9,515 nucleotides of DNA from Pontiella sp. (GTDB lineage Bacteria; Verrucomicrobiota; Kiritimatiellia; Kiritimatiellales; Pontiellaceae). The notes beneath the pieces were generated by a model, which worked only from the letters and a program-made list of their open reading frames with translations, was not told the origin of the DNA and ran no database searches. Position numbers and translations under genes: made by a program. How positions within the stretch are numbered: the stretch's first letter is position 1; each line of letters opens with the position of its first letter. Shown piece after piece: positions 1 to 5,696 of the stretch. The stretch lies in the NCBI GenBank assembly GCA_029935255.1, contig JAOZKS010000011.1:1-9515 (forward strand), written 5' to 3'.

Positions 1-354
1 GCCCTGCTTTCCAACCTCGATAACGACGGCTCCAAAGCCCCCTCCGAAGAAGAAAACCAAGACGCTCTGCGTTTGAGCACCATTCATCAGGCCAAAGGAC
101 TGGAGTGGAAAGCGGTCTTTATCCTGTTCCTCAACGAAGACATGTTTCCCAGTAAAAAGGCGATCGAGGAAGCGGGCGACGCCGAGGAACGGCGCCTCTT
201 TTATGTCGCCGTCACCCGTGCCGAAGACCAGCTCTTCCTCTGCTCCCCCATGGTACGCCGCCAGCGCGACGGCGGCATGATCTTCCTTGATCCCTCGCGC
301 TTCCTCGAAGAGATCCCGGAAGATTTGCTCACCGAGGATCGTGGGTTCTTTTAA
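1..354 (+). CDS. UvrD/Rep-family ATP-dependent DNA helicase, C-terminal end (5' partial)
   Basis: This is the last 117 codons of a superfamily 1A helicase; the frame is open from base 1, so the start lies outside the window. Two C-terminal helicase motifs are visible. Motif V is LSTIHQAKGLEWKAVFI (codons 25-41), and motif VI is EERRLFYVAVTRAEDQLFL (about codons 62-80), which carries the arginine of the VTRA signature that contacts ATP. The part with the Walker A and DEAD-like motifs is missing, so UvrD, PcrA and Rep cannot be told apart. Proteins of this family unwind DNA 3' to 5' in repair and replication restart. The short tail after motif VI (about 37 residues) ends in PSRFLEEIPEDLL, a usual family ending before the disordered tail. 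The TAA stop overlaps the start of the hairpin at 353-386. A TTG at codon 25 is internal and is not a start. Confidence 0.93.
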   Translation, partial: ALLSNLDNDGSKAPSEEENQDALRLSTIHQAKGLEWKAVFILFLNEDMFPSKKAIEEAGDAEERRLFYVAVTRAEDQLFLCSPMVRRQRDGGMIFLDPSRFLEEIPEDLLTEDRGFF

Positions 355-386
355 TGTAGACGCGGCTGGAAGCGCGCGTCTACATT
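353..386. repeat. Hairpin-forming inverted repeat between convergent genes
   Basis: The left arm AATGTAGACGCG (353-364) is the exact reverse complement of CGCGTCTACATT (375-386). Two more pairs (365:373 and 366:372) can form if G374 bulges out, leaving a TGGAA loop, which makes a strong 14-pair stem. It fills the gap between the convergent helicase and EEP genes and could end transcription from both sides. Neither side has a good T run, so it is not a textbook intrinsic terminator. The form looks like a dispersed REP-type palindrome; that it recurs elsewhere in the genome is an inference. Confidence 0.8.
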
Positions 387-1333
387 CGGGGCGACGTGAT
401 TGAAAAATCCACGATCACCGGAAAGTGATCCGAGCCCACATCTCCACCAATTACCCGGTTATGGATGATGATTTCGGGCGAATGTAAAACATGGTCGAGC
501 GGGATGCGCAGGAAGCGATTCCCGCTTGGCCAGCTGGGTTGGAAACCAAACCCCTTCATACTATTCTTCAATCCGGATTCGGAAACGACTCGTCTGAACC
601 AGTAGGAAAAGGGAGAGACATTAAGATCCCCGATGAGAAGCACGGGATGCTTTTGGTTCATCACGGTGTAGGGAAGTTCAATGAGCTGCATGTCCCGTCG
701 TTTGGAATATTCAGCACCCATCGGTGGTAGAGGGTGGGTTCCGATCAACGAAATGGTACCTTGCTGAAAATGGACATCAGTAACGATGGATGGAACGCCC
801 GAGTCGCCGATGGTTACAATTTTTTCATGGGCGAGTGGAACTTTGCTCAGCAGCATGATGCCAAAGCATCCATCCTGCGGCTCTGCGATATGGTGGGGAT
901 AGTCTTCGTTCAGCACCGCCAACGCGGCCGCCCATTTTGGTGTGGCCTCTTCCAAGAGCAGGAGGTCGGGGTCTGCGGTACGAATGGCATTAAGCACCTG
1001 TTTCGTATTCCCGTTGGCCGCGTTAAGATTCATCAGCATGGCGCGTATGGGTTTCTCGGTTGGGAGGGCGGGGCTTCCAACATAGAGTGGAAGAACAAAG
1101 GCATAGTTTAGGCAGGCGAGCAGAATCAGCGCCACCGCCCGCTTGTTCTGCCGCCGCCAAAGGGCAATACCGATCAGAATGAGGCAAACCTGCATGTACT
1201 GCACCCGGAAGTGCGAAAAGAGATCGAAGAACCAAAAAGTCCGCCCCATAAATCCCAGCAGCGAGGCAAGCAAAAGTCCAATCCCAATGACACTGGCAAT
1301 GCCATCAATCGGAAATCGAGGGGCTTTTTTCAT
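380..1333 (-). CDS. Membrane-anchored endonuclease/exonuclease/phosphatase (EEP) family protein
   Basis: The 317-residue protein has two parts. Residues 1-85 hold about three hydrophobic helices (roughly 11-30, 43-60, 66-85) that should anchor it in the inner membrane. Residues 97-312 form an EEP (DNase I/sphingomyelinase-like) domain. The metal and catalytic motifs are all present: N102 in MLMNLN, E128 in LLLLEEA, H200 in GTHP, D236 and N238 in LIGDLNVSP, D280-H281 in PLDHVL, and S301-D302-H303 in GSDHFPV. The enzyme should therefore be an active Mg-dependent phosphodiesterase or phosphatase, likely facing the periplasm, as in YafD-like proteins. The substrate (nucleic acid, lipid head group or other) cannot be read from the sequence. 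The ATG at 1333 is preceded by AAGGAA with a suitable spacing. It is the third gene of a minus-strand unit, 74 bp after prmA, with a large palindrome in the gap. Its last residue (Met) and TAG stop lie in the hairpin at 353-386. Confidence 0.85.
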   Translation of the reverse strand: MKKAPRFPIDGIASVIGIGLLLASLLGFMGRTFWFFDLFSHFRVQYMQVCLILIGIALWRRQNKRAVALILLACLNYAFVLPLYVGSPALPTEKPIRAMLMNLNAANGNTKQVLNAIRTADPDLLLLEEATPKWAAALAVLNEDYPHHIAEPQDGCFGIMLLSKVPLAHEKIVTIGDSGVPSIVTDVHFQQGTISLIGTHPLPPMGAEYSKRRDMQLIELPYTVMNQKHPVLLIGDLNVSPFSYWFRRVVSESGLKNSMKGFGFQPSWPSGNRFLRIPLDHVLHSPEIIIHNRVIGGDVGSDHFPVIVDFSITSPRM

Positions 1334-1347
1334 AGTATCATTCCTTC

Positions 1348-1393
1348 ATATGTTACATCCAGACTCACGGCCGTGAGTCTGGATGTAATATAT
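1348..1393. repeat. Near-perfect 46-bp palindrome between prmA and the EEP gene
   Basis: The half site TTACATCCAGACTCACGG (1353-1370) is followed directly by its exact reverse complement (1371-1388), giving 18-bp perfect arms with no spacer. Beyond one G/T mismatch (1352/1389), four more pairs extend it to 1348-1393. As RNA it would form a very long hairpin; as DNA it could extrude a cruciform. Read on the minus strand it follows the prmA stop by 14 bases and ends one base before the AAGGAA ribosome binding site of the EEP gene (1341-1346). No T run follows it. It may reduce read-through, stabilise the upstream mRNA, mask the downstream ribosome site, or be a mobile palindromic repeat. Confidence 0.85.
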
Positions 1394-1407
1394 CTAGTGA
1401 AGTTTAT

Positions 1408-2268
1408 TTACACATCAATCACAAGTCCGCACCACTGGCCATCGCCGTCGCGGGCGATTTCGCGGCACCCCAGTTGGACGAAGGTGTCGGCCACGGCATC
1501 GGCTTCGATCTCTCGGATGCCGCTGAGCAGAATTCGCTTTTTGGCGGAGCGTTTAATCAGTGGTGCGGCTTCGAGCAGGACTGAAGTTAGAATGTTGGCG
1601 CAGACGAGATCGACAGGTTCCGAATACCACCCCGGCTCCAGCACGTTCGCTTGGAAAAAATTAATTTTCCCTTCCACGTCGTTGCGCGCGGCGTTTTTAA
1701 TGCATTGCTCAATGCTGACCGGATCGTAGTCGAAGGCATCGATTTTCGGGATGCCGAGTTTGGTGGCGGCGATGGCGAGGATTCCGCTGCCGGTTCCGGC
1801 ATCGATCATTGTTTCTGGGTTCATGCTTTGAACAGCTTCTTCGAGCGCTTCAAGGCAAAACTGGGTGGTAAAGTGCCCTCCGGTTCCAAAGCTCAATCCG
1901 GGGTTGATGATGATGTTGATCTTTTCATTGTCGGGAGCGGTTTTCCATTCTGGAACGATGCGCAGGTTTTGACCGAGTTCCGTGGTTTGAAAGTGGTGCT
2001 GCCAGAAGGTGGTCCAATCTTCGGCCTTGTATTCTTTTGCCTCGGTGGTTTGGATGGGGAGTTCAGGCGGTAGCGCCTTTTTTGCGATCTGTGCTTCAAG
2101 CAGGGAGTCAAAATAGATCTCGATCCTCGATTCCTCGGCATAGGGTTGCGTGGTTTCGACCGGTTCTTTTCCTAGGGCGTTGCGTACCCATTCGCAGACT
2201 GGATCGATGTCTTTTGCGGAGATAAGCAGGTTGAGCTGGCCTCCGTTATTTCTGTTTTCAGGGGTCAT
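1408..2268 (-). CDS. prmA: Ribosomal protein L11 methyltransferase PrmA
   Basis: PrmA uses S-adenosylmethionine to trimethylate amino groups of ribosomal protein L11 in the cytoplasm. The 286-residue product has the normal family length and order. Residues 1-75 form the substrate-recognition domain. The linker includes EDWTTFWQHHF (83-93), and residues about 100-286 form a class I methyltransferase. Visible motifs are NPGLSFGTGGHFTT (122-135; the family usually has FGTGxHxTT), SAM motif I DAGTGSGILA (156-165), the acidic end of strand 2 DAFDYDP (177-183) and DLVCANIL (220-227). The ATG overlaps the stop of the upstream radical SAM gene as ATGA (2265-2268), so translation is probably coupled. 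Only a weak purine-rich site (AAAGAGAAA) precedes it. The TAA stop is followed by the large palindrome. Identification is firm; in many bacteria L11 methylation is dispensable. Confidence 0.93.
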   Translation of the reverse strand: MTPENRNNGGQLNLLISAKDIDPVCEWVRNALGKEPVETTQPYAEESRIEIYFDSLLEAQIAKKALPPELPIQTTEAKEYKAEDWTTFWQHHFQTTELGQNLRIVPEWKTAPDNEKINIIINPGLSFGTGGHFTTQFCLEALEEAVQSMNPETMIDAGTGSGILAIAATKLGIPKIDAFDYDPVSIEQCIKNAARNDVEGKINFFQANVLEPGWYSEPVDLVCANILTSVLLEAAPLIKRSAKKRILLSGIREIEADAVADTFVQLGCREIARDGDGQWCGLVIDV

Positions 2269-3860
2269 GATTTCTCTTTAGGTTGGTGGCGAGTTTGGCG
2301 GGTGATCCCGCCGGGAGCGAGCGGTGCGGGGGTGTCGCCGTCTTTTTGGCGGCCTTGTTCGAGGGTGTATTTCCTGAGGAAGCCGGGGAGGTCGGGTCGG
2401 TTGCCGCGTTGGTAGTCGCGGGTGAGCGCCTCGCCAACGATTTTTTCGTCCATCCCGTTTTTCTGGACCAGGAATTCCATCAGGAGCTTGGCGAGGCGGA
2501 GGAGGTGGAGGTTTCCGGTGGTATTGATTTTGGAGTAGAGCCAATCGCTCCAGCACATGAATGCCGCGAAGGGGGAGGGGGTATTTTGCCAAAGTAGCGG
2601 AGCGGCGTGAATAAACTGCCCATTGTTGACGGTCAAGTTCCAGTAGCGGGCAAACCGGCTGATGCGTTGCATTTCCTCAAATGAGATGAGGCTGGTTTGC
2701 AAAATTTCGTAGGGTGCTTGCGGGCTGTATACCATGTTCCAGTCTCTGGAATGGCGGGCGATCGGTGCGCCGCGCAGTCGTTTGAGGATTCCGAGTTGAA
2801 TCTCATGCGGGTTGAGGGCGAGCAATCGGTTAAAGCTGCGTTCAAAGCTGGGGAGGTCTTCGCCGGGGAGTCCGGCAATGAGGTCGGAATGAATATGCAC
2901 TCCGGTTTCTTCGCGCAACCGCCGCATGTTGTTCTCGATTTTTTTAATATTGAGCGGTCGCTGAATGCGGTGCGCCACGGCCTCGTTAAAGGTCTGGATT
3001 CCAACCTCGAACTGGAGCATGCCGGGGTGGCATTGTTTTACGGCTTCCATTAATTCATCCGGCAGGCGGTCGGGGATGACCTCGAAATGCAGCATCATGC
3101 CGGGCTGATATCGCTCGCGAAAAAAGGCCAGTATTTTTAGGGCAAGGGCCATGTTGATGTTGAAGGTTCGGTCGACAAACTTAAAGGTGCGGGCTCCGCG
3201 ATCCAGCAGGGCTTCAAAAGCGGGAAACAAGGTTTCTTCCGGGAAGTAGCGGACGGTGGGGTCGAGCGACGACATGCAGTATTCGCACCGGAACGGGCAT
3301 CCGCGCGAGGCTTCGACGTAGATCGCGCGGTGGGCGATATCGTTGTCGGTATAGAGGTCGTAGGGCTGTTCGATTTTCGCCACGTCTACAGGCTTGGCCT
3401 GGATGATTTTATCATGAGGTTCTTCATTATTTGTTTCCCAATTCTTCGTGTCTTCGTGGTGAAAAATCTCCTGGCAGAGTTTCGGGAATTCAATTTCGCC
3501 TTCGCCGCAGATGACATGGTCGGCGTAGTGGAAGATTTCCTGTTCTTCGGTTTCGTAGCTGATTTCGGGGCCGCCGAGAATGATTTTTATTTTGGGGCGG
3601 ATGGCTTTGAGCAGGGCCGCAACCTTGGTGGCGAGCTCGATATTCCAGATGTAGCACCCGATGCCGACGATGCGCGGGTTCTGTGCGAGAAGTTGTTCCA
3701 CCGCCATGCGCGGCTGAATTTGAAGATCGAATTCCAGCAATTGACTTTCTTTTTTCAGCACCCCCATATTCGCGAGGAGGTAACGGGCGCCAAACGATGA
3801 ATGGGCATAGCGGGCATTGAATGCGGCAAAAACAATACGGGTTGGACGGGGGGTATTCAT
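2265..3860 (-). CDS. B12-binding domain radical SAM protein (DUF4080-like C-terminus)
   Basis: The 531-residue protein has an N-terminal Rossmann-like B12-binding domain (about 8-135) with family features YAHSSFGARYL (19-28), GIGCYIWN (66-73), LGGPEISYE (95-103) and GEGE (119-122). A radical SAM barrel follows (about 180-390), with the cluster motif CPFRCEYC (C188, C192, C195) in EASRGCPFRCEYC. The region from about 400 to 510 (FEEMQRISRFARYWN onward) matches my recollection of the DUF4080 domain. It should bind a 4Fe-4S cluster, SAM and perhaps cobalamin; the classical DxHxxG cobalamin histidine motif is not seen, as is usual in this subgroup. The reaction and substrate are unknown. It starts a minus-strand unit and overlaps prmA by 4 bp, which hints at shared expression but does not prove a shared pathway. 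Residues 132-150 (HEDTKNWETNNEE and flanks) look like a translated short DNA repeat in the interdomain linker. No Shine-Dalgarno site precedes the ATG. Confidence 0.88.
   Translation of the reverse strand: MNTPRPTRIVFAAFNARYAHSSFGARYLLANMGVLKKESQLLEFDLQIQPRMAVEQLLAQNPRIVGIGCYIWNIELATKVAALLKAIRPKIKIILGGPEISYETEEQEIFHYADHVICGEGEIEFPKLCQEIFHHEDTKNWETNNEEPHDKIIQAKPVDVAKIEQPYDLYTDNDIAHRAIYVEASRGCPFRCEYCMSSLDPTVRYFPEETLFPAFEALLDRGARTFKFVDRTFNINMALALKILAFFRERYQPGMMLHFEVIPDRLPDELMEAVKQCHPGMLQFEVGIQTFNEAVAHRIQRPLNIKKIENNMRRLREETGVHIHSDLIAGLPGEDLPSFERSFNRLLALNPHEIQLGILKRLRGAPIARHSRDWNMVYSPQAPYEILQTSLISFEEMQRISRFARYWNLTVNNGQFIHAAPLLWQNTPSPFAAFMCWSDWLYSKINTTGNLHLLRLAKLLMEFLVQKNGMDEKIVGEALTRDYQRGNRPDLPGFLRKYTLEQGRQKDGDTPAPLAPGGITRQTRHQPKEKS
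3425..3467 (-). repeat. CACGAAG-type short repeat inside the radical SAM gene
   Basis: Read on the minus strand, 3445-3462 is CACCACGAAGACACGAAG, two nearly adjacent CACGAAG heptads, preceded by T5 and followed by an A/T-rich tail. It lies in frame in the linker between the B12-binding and radical SAM domains and encodes a hydrophilic stretch, HHEDTKNWETNNEE. From memory, tandem CACGAAG/ACACGAAG repeats are common between genes in several bacterial phyla. Placing one in a conserved gene suggests insertion without loss of frame. The exact borders are uncertain. Confidence 0.6.
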
Positions 3861-3868
3861 AGGGACAG

Positions 3869-3897
3869 GGTATAGCGCGATACGGGAGTCTTCTCAA
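3869..3897 (-). promoter_or_regulatory. Candidate sigma70-type promoter of the radical SAM-prmA-EEP unit
   Basis: On the minus strand, TTGAGA (3897-3892) and TATACC (3874-3869) are separated by exactly 17 bases, close to the TTGACA/TATAAT pattern. The expected RNA start, about 7 bases after the -10 box, is near 3862, only one or two bases before the ATG at 3860. With no Shine-Dalgarno site there, this would give a leaderless or nearly leaderless mRNA. Predicted from pattern only. Confidence 0.5.
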
Positions 3898-3903
3898 TTT
3901 CAA

Positions 3904-3933
3904 TTGACAATGCATCCGAACTTCACGAAAACC
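3904..3933 (+). promoter_or_regulatory. Possible -35 element for def
   Basis: A perfect TTGACA hexamer (3904-3909) lies 32 bases upstream of the def ATG in the divergent gap. No good -10 box follows at 16-18 bases (the sequence there is GAAAAC/AAAACC), so the promoter call is weak. Like its divergent partner, def has no clear Shine-Dalgarno site, so its leader may also be very short. Confidence 0.28.
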
Positions 3934-3941
3934 TTGCGACT

Positions 3942-4493
3942 ATGAGTTTACCGATTTGTACCTATGGAAATCCTGTGCTTCGGCAGAAGGCTGTGGAAGT
4001 GAAGGACGTTAACGACGATATTCGCGTGCTGGCAATAGAGATGTTCGAGACGATGTATAAGGGGAAAGGCGTGGGCCTTGCGGCGGAGCAGGTGGGCCGC
4101 ACCGAACGCATGTTCATCATCGATATTCCTGCCGAAGGCGATGTGAGCGATGATGGAGAGCGGGAGAATCCTGATGTGGAAATGCCACTCGTATTCATTA
4201 ATCCCAAGATTACCAACCATGCCGAAGATGTGCAGGTGGGGCCGGAAGGCTGCCTTAGTTTTCCAGAAATCTTTGCCAATGTGGAGCGGTGGTATGAAGT
4301 CGATGCGGAGTATGCCGATCGGGATGGAGTGCCACAGACCCTTCACGCGAAAGGCTTACTTGCCCGCGCCATCCAGCATGAGCTCGACCATCTCGACGGG
4401 ATTCTACTTGTCGACCGCATGTCGCATGTCAAGAAAGTGGCCCTCTCAGGCAAGCTAAAGCGTCTCGTAAAACAGACCAAGAAAGCGCTATAG
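3942..4493 (+). CDS. def: Peptide deformylase
   Basis: Peptide deformylase removes the formyl group from the N-terminal methionine of new proteins at the ribosome exit. The 183-residue product has all three family motifs: motif 1 GVGLAAEQ (43-50), motif 2 EGCLS (102-106) and motif 3 QHELDHL (145-151). C104, H146 and H150 bind the metal (Fe2+ in most family members) and E147 is the catalytic base. Glu49 sits where most bacterial enzymes have Pro (LAAPQ), a tolerated variation. An acidic loop at about 63-80 (AEGDVSDDGERENPDVE) separates strands, as in several longer deformylases. The ATG at 3942 gives the normal N-terminus (ICTYGNPVLR), although no ribosome site precedes it. It is divergent from the unit holding prmA, and the NAGS-like gene follows after 32 bp on the same strand, probably on the same transcript. 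No fmt gene is visible nearby. Confidence 0.95.
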   Translation: MSLPICTYGNPVLRQKAVEVKDVNDDIRVLAIEMFETMYKGKGVGLAAEQVGRTERMFIIDIPAEGDVSDDGERENPDVEMPLVFINPKITNHAEDVQVGPEGCLSFPEIFANVERWYEVDAEYADRDGVPQTLHAKGLLARAIQHELDHLDGILLVDRMSHVKKVALSGKLKRLVKQTKKAL

Positions 4494-4525
4494 AACCGCA
4501 GAACATCGAAGATTGAAGTTGTGAG

Positions 4526-5608
4526 ATGATTACGTTGAATAAAACGATACGGCTGTTTCTCGACAGCATTGGCCGACGGGAGGAATACGAGTTTTATCTC
4601 GATAAGTTCCGCGCCGACCAGGCTGCCTGTTTCGCTTTGCTCTGTCCCGATCTTGGAAGCATCGAGGCCGGAGCCGAGGTCTTGGCCTTTGATCTGCACT
4701 TTCTGCTGCGGCTTGAACTCGTTCCCGCCATTCTGTTGTGTGGTAAAGAGTCCGCTAGGATGCAGGCTGCGCTGGCGACCGAACCCATTTTCCGCTTTCA
4801 TCCGCTCGACAGCGGCACGGTAGAGGAATTCATTCAGCAGTCGCATGCCGCCGAGAAGGTGCCGGTGCTCGTTGCCGAAAAGGTTGAATTGGAAGAGGCT
4901 TTGATGGATTTGGTTCCTGAGGTGGCCAAGCGGGTCCATTTTATTCGCGCGGCCGGTGGGTTGAAGAATTCCTCCGGGGAGCTGTTGCCGCATGTCTACA
5001 CGCATAAGGAAAACTTCCAACCGCTGGAGCCACTGGAATTCGATTTCCCGACCCTTGGGAAAACGATTCTGGATGAGCGACCGGGCGTACACCTTTCGGT
5101 AACCTCGCCGCTCAATCTGCTTCAGGAAATCTTCACGGTGAAAGGCTCGGGAACGTTGTTCCGGAAGGGGAGCGAGATCAAGCACTTCCGCGGGCTGGAA
5201 GGGGTCGACCGGGAGAGGTTGCTCGCCCTTCTTGAAGAAAGTTTTGGCAAGAAGTTGACGGATATGGAGTTCCTTGACCGAGTCAGCGAGGCCTATATTG
5301 AAAAGGGCTATCGCGGGGCCGTGTTGCTTGAACAGCAACCTGCGGGACTTTATCTTTCCAAATTTGCCGTGGGGCGGGAGGCGCGTGGCGAAGGGGTTGC
5401 CATGGAGCTGTGGCGCGAGGCTTCCCGCAACCACGATGCCCTCTTCTGGCGCTCCAATATCTCGAATCCCTTTAATACATGGTATCACAATCAGGCCGAC
5501 GGCCACCACGCCATCGGGAAATGGCAGATTTTCTGGCGCGGCATCTCTGCCGATTCCATTTCGAGCATCATCGAATATTGCTGTGGGCGTGGAGAAGATT
5601 TTTCCTAG
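4526..5608 (+). CDS. N-acetylglutamate synthase-like protein (kinase-like domain fused to a NAT/DUF619 acetyltransferase)
   Basis: The likely reaction is acetyl-CoA plus glutamate to N-acetylglutamate, the first committed step of arginine synthesis. The 360-residue protein resembles the vertebrate-type NAGS and Xanthomonas-type NAGS/K layout. Residues about 30-215 look like a shortened amino-acid-kinase domain, seen in FIRAAGGLKNSSGELLP (139-155) and in SPLNLLQEIF and GSGTLFRKGSEI (194-218). Residues about 225-340 form the NAT (DUF619) domain: LLEESFGKKL, YIEKGYRGAVLL, the CoA-binding stretch KFAVGREARGEGVAMELW (279-296), and LFWRSNISNPFNTWY (307-321). The usual kinase N-terminal lysine/glycine motif is not seen and the protein is shorter than the roughly 430-450 residues of NAGS/K, so kinase activity is unlikely. 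A weak GTGAG site precedes the ATG. It lies 32 bp after def. An alternative is an arginine-linked acetyltransferase with another substrate. Confidence 0.75.
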   Translation: MITLNKTIRLFLDSIGRREEYEFYLDKFRADQAACFALLCPDLGSIEAGAEVLAFDLHFLLRLELVPAILLCGKESARMQAALATEPIFRFHPLDSGTVEEFIQQSHAAEKVPVLVAEKVELEEALMDLVPEVAKRVHFIRAAGGLKNSSGELLPHVYTHKENFQPLEPLEFDFPTLGKTILDERPGVHLSVTSPLNLLQEIFTVKGSGTLFRKGSEIKHFRGLEGVDRERLLALLEESFGKKLTDMEFLDRVSEAYIEKGYRGAVLLEQQPAGLYLSKFAVGREARGEGVAMELWREASRNHDALFWRSNISNPFNTWYHNQADGHHAIGKWQIFWRGISADSISSIIEYCCGRGEDFS

Positions 5609-5660
5609 AGGTATAGGGATTGCTCCATAATTGACACCCCGTAGCGTAAATATTAGGTTC
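5601..5660 (+). promoter_or_regulatory. Possible acnA promoter region
   Basis: The 88-bp gap before acnA holds two weak alternatives. One is CATAAT (5626-5631) as a -10 box without a good -35 box. The other is TTGACA (5631-5636) as a -35 box followed by A/T-rich sequence TAAATATTAGGT, with no well-placed consensus -10 box. Either would give a leader of roughly 30-60 bases. No regulator site is evident. Confidence 0.28.
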
Positions 5661-5681
5661 CCCGTTCCCCCCATTCAAAAC

Positions 5682-5686
5682 AAGGA
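5682..5686 (+). promoter_or_regulatory. Ribosome binding site that sets the acnA start
   Basis: AAGGA lies ten bases from the A of the ATG at 5697 (nine-base spacer). This supports the ATG over the in-frame TTG at 5631, whose 22 extra codons have no family similarity. Confidence 0.75.
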
Positions 5687-5696
5687 CGATCATATT

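Noticed and set aside
3330..3800. A 156-codon plus-strand open frame rich in Phe and Val
   Set aside because: It is antisense to the B12-binding half of the radical SAM gene, where the minus-strand frame has clear domain motifs.
4343..5674. A 443-codon minus-strand open frame across the end of def and the NAGS-like gene
   Set aside because: It overlaps two well-supported plus-strand genes, has no recognisable motif, and explains nothing that those genes leave open.
5631..5696. A longer aconitase start at the TTG at 5631
   Set aside because: The 22 extra codons have no similarity to aconitases, no ribosome site lies before the TTG, and AAGGA fits the ATG at 5697. The TTGACA there could be a promoter element instead.
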